Shown: one piece after another, positions 61,575 to 64,000 of the stretch | How the letters are laid out: the number at the start of each line of letters is the position of its first letter | Position numbering within the stretch: the first letter of the stretch is position 1 | NCBI RefSeq assembly: GCF_011752975.1 | Contig: NZ_VWWP01000005.1 | Span: 186,001-250,000, forward strand | Direction of reading: 5' to 3' | Origin: Chryseobacterium sp. Tr-659 | GTDB taxonomy: Bacteria; Bacteroidota; Bacteroidia; Flavobacteriales; Weeksellaceae | Length of the DNA stretch: 64,000 nt | Made by a program: the position numbers and the translations under genes | Notes under the pieces: model-generated | What the model was told of the DNA's origin: nothing | Seen by the model: only the letters and a program-made list of their open reading frames with translations | Databases searched by the model: none

Positions 61575-62285
61575 ATGAAAACTAAAATTTACAGCTTAAT
61601 GTTGGTATGCGCAGCTTTTCCCTTATTTTCACAAGTTGGTATCAATACAACTTCTCCAACAGCTACCCTAGATGTTAACGGAACACTAAAAGTTAGACAA
61701 ACTCCTATGGCAACTGCTTTACCCGGATATCAGATCCTAGCTCTTAACCAAGGGAGTACAGAAGTATATGCAATGGACCCTCAGGTGATAATTAATGCAA
61801 CAGGAGTTAACACTTCAGTATATACAGCAAAAAAAACAACAGGTATCAGTCTTTTAAGCTTAGGGCTTTTTCCGGGAGGATTTCAGCCTGTAAACTTTGT
61901 AGCAGCAGATCGAAATATAGGAAATGCCAGTTATTTTACAGATGCTGACGGATCTTATAACATCCAAAGCACAGGTGTATATGCCATCGGATTTGCTTTC
62001 AGGTACGGATCAGGGCTTCAGGCATCTTTATTATCAGGAGCGCCGGGTATCGGAATAGCAAGAACAAGGTCCGGAGTATCTACCATAATAGACAGCCGTC
62101 CTTTCAGTGGTATCAACCTTGCCCTGGCTGTCAATCTTACACTTTCTGATTCCAGCATCAACTCCCTGTATTCATTCCAGGCCAATGATAAAGTCTCTTT
62201 CGGACTTGTAGATTCAGGTAATATCAGTGTAGGTTTACTTGGTTCCAGTATAGCATCATTCTATATTTACAAAGTATCCAATTAA
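61575..62285 (+). CDS. Secreted C1q/TNF-like beta-sandwich protein
   Basis: 236 aa from the ATG at 61575 (the TTG two codons earlier is rejected). Signal peptide 1-19, cleavage after FSQ. The mature protein begins VGINTTSPTATLDVNGTLKV, a segment common at the start of many Bacteroidota surface proteins. The C-terminal half (about 110-236) has the strand pattern of a C1q/TNF jelly roll: DGSYNIQSTGVYAIGFAFRY and ending ASFYIYKVSN. It may be a cell-surface or filament protein; no cysteine is left in the mature part. Followed by a terminator. Confidence 0.75.
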   Translation: MKTKIYSLMLVCAAFPLFSQVGINTTSPTATLDVNGTLKVRQTPMATALPGYQILALNQGSTEVYAMDPQVIINATGVNTSVYTAKKTTGISLLSLGLFPGGFQPVNFVAADRNIGNASYFTDADGSYNIQSTGVYAIGFAFRYGSGLQASLLSGAPGIGIARTRSGVSTIIDSRPFSGINLALAVNLTLSDSSINSLYSFQANDKVSFGLVDSGNISVGLLGSSIASFYIYKVSN

Positions 62286-62314
62286 TAAGAACATATTGTT
62301 AGTTATCTATACCG

Positions 62315-62350
62315 TTAACCCATCACTTACTCTGTGATGGGTTAATTTTT
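62315..62350 (+). terminator. Terminator
   Basis: ttaacccatcac, loop ttactct, gtgatgggttaa (62315-62345), then TTTTT; 30 bases after the C1q-like stop. Confidence 0.85.
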
Positions 62351-62397
62351 TAACTGCATTTAGAACACATTTCTTTATATTTGATAAAAACTACGAA

Positions 62398-64000
62398 ATG
62401 AATGAAATTCTTGCTGTCTTATTAATAGTGGTTATCATCATCATTTTCAATAACCTGAACAACAAAATCAGGAAACTTGAAAAAAAGATAGCTGATCTTA
62501 CTGCTAAAATCAACAAGACTCCAGCCCAACATGAAGCGGACAACGCACAGGTTACGGCTGAAGAATCCATCATTCCAAAACAAATACAGCCTCATGAGGT
62601 TTATTCTGCGCCTCAGATGCATGGTACAAATGAAGAATCCGTTACAACCATAGCGCAGAAAGACAGACTTGCTCCTTTATTTGATTTTTTAAAACAAAAT
62701 GCACTGACTATTATCGGTATTTTTACCCTTGTCTTGGGAATCGGTTATTTTGTTAAATATGCTATAGATAAAAACTGGATCGGAGAAACTGCAAGAGCAG
62801 GAATAGGATTTTGTACGGGAGCAGCAATCATTCTTACAGGACATTTTCTAAGAAAAAATTATACAGCTTTTGCTTCCATCATAACAGGAGGCGGAATCGC
62901 TGTTTTATATTTTACAGCCACCATCGCTTTTCGGGAATACCATCTCTTTACACAGAATACCGCTTTTTTTATTACAACCTTAATTACTGCAATATCCATT
63001 ATACTTTCTTATTATTACAAAAGTGAAGTTCTGATTATCTTTTCATTAATCGGAGGTTTTACTGCTCCTTTAATGGTGAGCACAGGCAATAGCAATTATC
63101 TTTTCCTTTTTATATATCTCAGCCTTTTAAATTCAGGAATGTTAGCTGCCACTTTTCTAAGACACTGGAAAAGTGTGGGATGGGCAGCCTATATTTTCAC
63201 AACCCTTTATCTTCTGAATTGGTCTTATGAAAAGCCTGAACTTTTAAGCATCTCCTTTTACATCATCAGTTATATGATATTTTATATTTTTGCACTGCTT
63301 GATTATATCAGAAAAAATACGCTTTCAACTTCAGATATTTTAATGCTTGCATTCATTAATTTCTCAAGTATTATTGGTCTGGTTTATACTTTTGATGAAT
63401 TAAAATATGAACCCGCAATTATTTTTCCGGTTGCTTTTGCGCTAATCAATTCGGTATTATTATTCAGAGAATATGGAAGGAAAAATTTTGGCATCTCTTA
63501 TTCCGTATTTGCAGGAATCACAGTAAGTCTGATTACCATAGCTGCCGCCATTCAGTTTAAAGCTCATCTGATTACAAGTGTATGGGCAGTGGAAGCCACT
63601 CTCCTTCTTTTTATCTGGAAAAAAACAGGTCATAAGGTTTTCAAGAGCTTATTTTACATCCTTTTTCCACTGGTTATTATCGCACAGATGATTACCTGGT
63701 CTGAATATTTTAATGCAAAAAACCTCTCCATCATTATTAATCCTGTATTTTTAACCAGCCTGGTAACGGTAATCTCAACGGTTATCAATTTATATATTCT
63801 CAAGAATACTCAGAAAGAAAAGCAGGAAGAGCCCGGAAACTTTTTTGAAGATCTTATAACCGTGGTCAGTTATGGCATAATCTATTTTGCTATTTTACTG
63901 GAAATCATTTATCACATTTATGATATGCCCTGGGCTGTTATAATGAGTGTAGGGTTGTTATTCAGTATTTACTATATCTTCGCCCTATTGCTTTTAAGAA
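62398..64000 (+). CDS. DUF2339-family polytopic membrane protein, 5' part
   Basis: Open to the window end: 534 codons without a stop. An N-terminal helix (residues 3-18) leads to a coiled-coil-like stretch (NNLNNKIRKLEKKIADLTAK) and a polar linker, then many transmembrane helices from about residue 96 on. DRLAPLFDFLKQNALTIIGI followed by LGIGYFVKYAIDKNWIGETA is the typical DUF2339 start. Family members are large (often above 700 aa) and of unknown function. TATATTTG at 62376-62383 is a -7 box 15 bases before the ATG. Confidence 0.85.
   Translation, partial: MNEILAVLLIVVIIIIFNNLNNKIRKLEKKIADLTAKINKTPAQHEADNAQVTAEESIIPKQIQPHEVYSAPQMHGTNEESVTTIAQKDRLAPLFDFLKQNALTIIGIFTLVLGIGYFVKYAIDKNWIGETARAGIGFCTGAAIILTGHFLRKNYTAFASIITGGGIAVLYFTATIAFREYHLFTQNTAFFITTLITAISIILSYYYKSEVLIIFSLIGGFTAPLMVSTGNSNYLFLFIYLSLLNSGMLAATFLRHWKSVGWAAYIFTTLYLLNWSYEKPELLSISFYIISYMIFYIFALLDYIRKNTLSTSDILMLAFINFSSIIGLVYTFDELKYEPAIIFPVAFALINSVLLFREYGRKNFGISYSVFAGITVSLITIAAAIQFKAHLITSVWAVEATLLLFIWKKTGHKVFKSLFYILFPLVIIAQMITWSEYFNAKNLSIIINPVFLTSLVTVISTVINLYILKNTQKEKQEEPGNFFEDLITVVSYGIIYFAILLEIIYHIYDMPWAVIMSVGLLFSIYYIFALLLLR

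Noticed and set aside
1..64000. tRNA, rRNA, tmRNA or insertion sequences
   Set aside because: Read for cloverleaf ends, rRNA-conserved stretches and transposase motifs; none recognised, though a short divergent RNA could be missed by eye.

Overview
The window looks like a chromosomal segment of a Chryseobacterium-like member of the Flavobacteriia (Bacteroidota). The DNA is AT-rich. Promoters carry the Bacteroidota -7 element (TAnnTTTG). Surface lipoproteins have acidic residues just after the lipobox cysteine. There is a SusC/SusD/SusE glycan-uptake locus, and one secreted protein ends in a T9SS-type sorting tail. No rRNA, tRNA, CRISPR array, insertion sequence or prophage was recognised. Species assignment is an inference from family content.

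Layout. 1-6.7 kb: tail of a Crp/Fnr regulator, a peptide deformylase, small secreted proteins, lpdA, an HxlR regulator with a YqhD-type alcohol dehydrogenase, and an SGNH hydrolase. 7-11.7 kb: a DUF5829-like protein, a DEAD-box helicase and an AarF/UbiB kinase-like protein. 11.9-12.7 kb: three tandem cysteine-rich bacteriocin/RiPP-like precursor peptides on an exact 322-bp repeat unit; this is the most unusual part of the window. 12.8-15.8 kb: a GNAT-nitrilase fusion and an esterase. 15.9-22.3 kb: a purine cluster guaA-purD-purH-purN-purM, with repeats or inverted repeats in every intergenic gap. 22.4-26.9 kb: an FMN reductase, a pirin, an MFS transporter and a GMC oxidoreductase.

27.2-40.0 kb is a starch/maltodextrin utilisation locus: susC, susD, susE-like and a GH97 glucosidase in one block, and a GH13 amylase, a SnoaL-like protein and an SLC45-like MFS sugar transporter in a second block. 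A sterol-desaturase-family gene on the opposite strand separates the blocks. The inferred scheme is surface capture by SusD/SusE, import by SusC, hydrolysis by GH13 and GH97, and inner-membrane uptake by the MFS protein.

40.3-64 kb: metG, a membrane protein, a methyltransferase, a TonB-dependent receptor, a tripartite MFS/HlyD/TolC efflux operon with an AraC regulator, DUF962 and DUF2891 proteins, a tiny membrane peptide coupled to a TlpA-like thioredoxin, a multidomain AA10 lytic polysaccharide monooxygenase, an operon of a tyrosine phosphatase, a SnoaL-like protein and an RsmI-like methyltransferase, then dnaA, a thioesterase, pheA, a C1q/TNF-like secreted protein and the start of a DUF2339 membrane protein.

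Intergenic DNA carries several short dispersed repeat families, many hairpin terminators and some promoters placed so close to the start codon that the mRNA may be leaderless.
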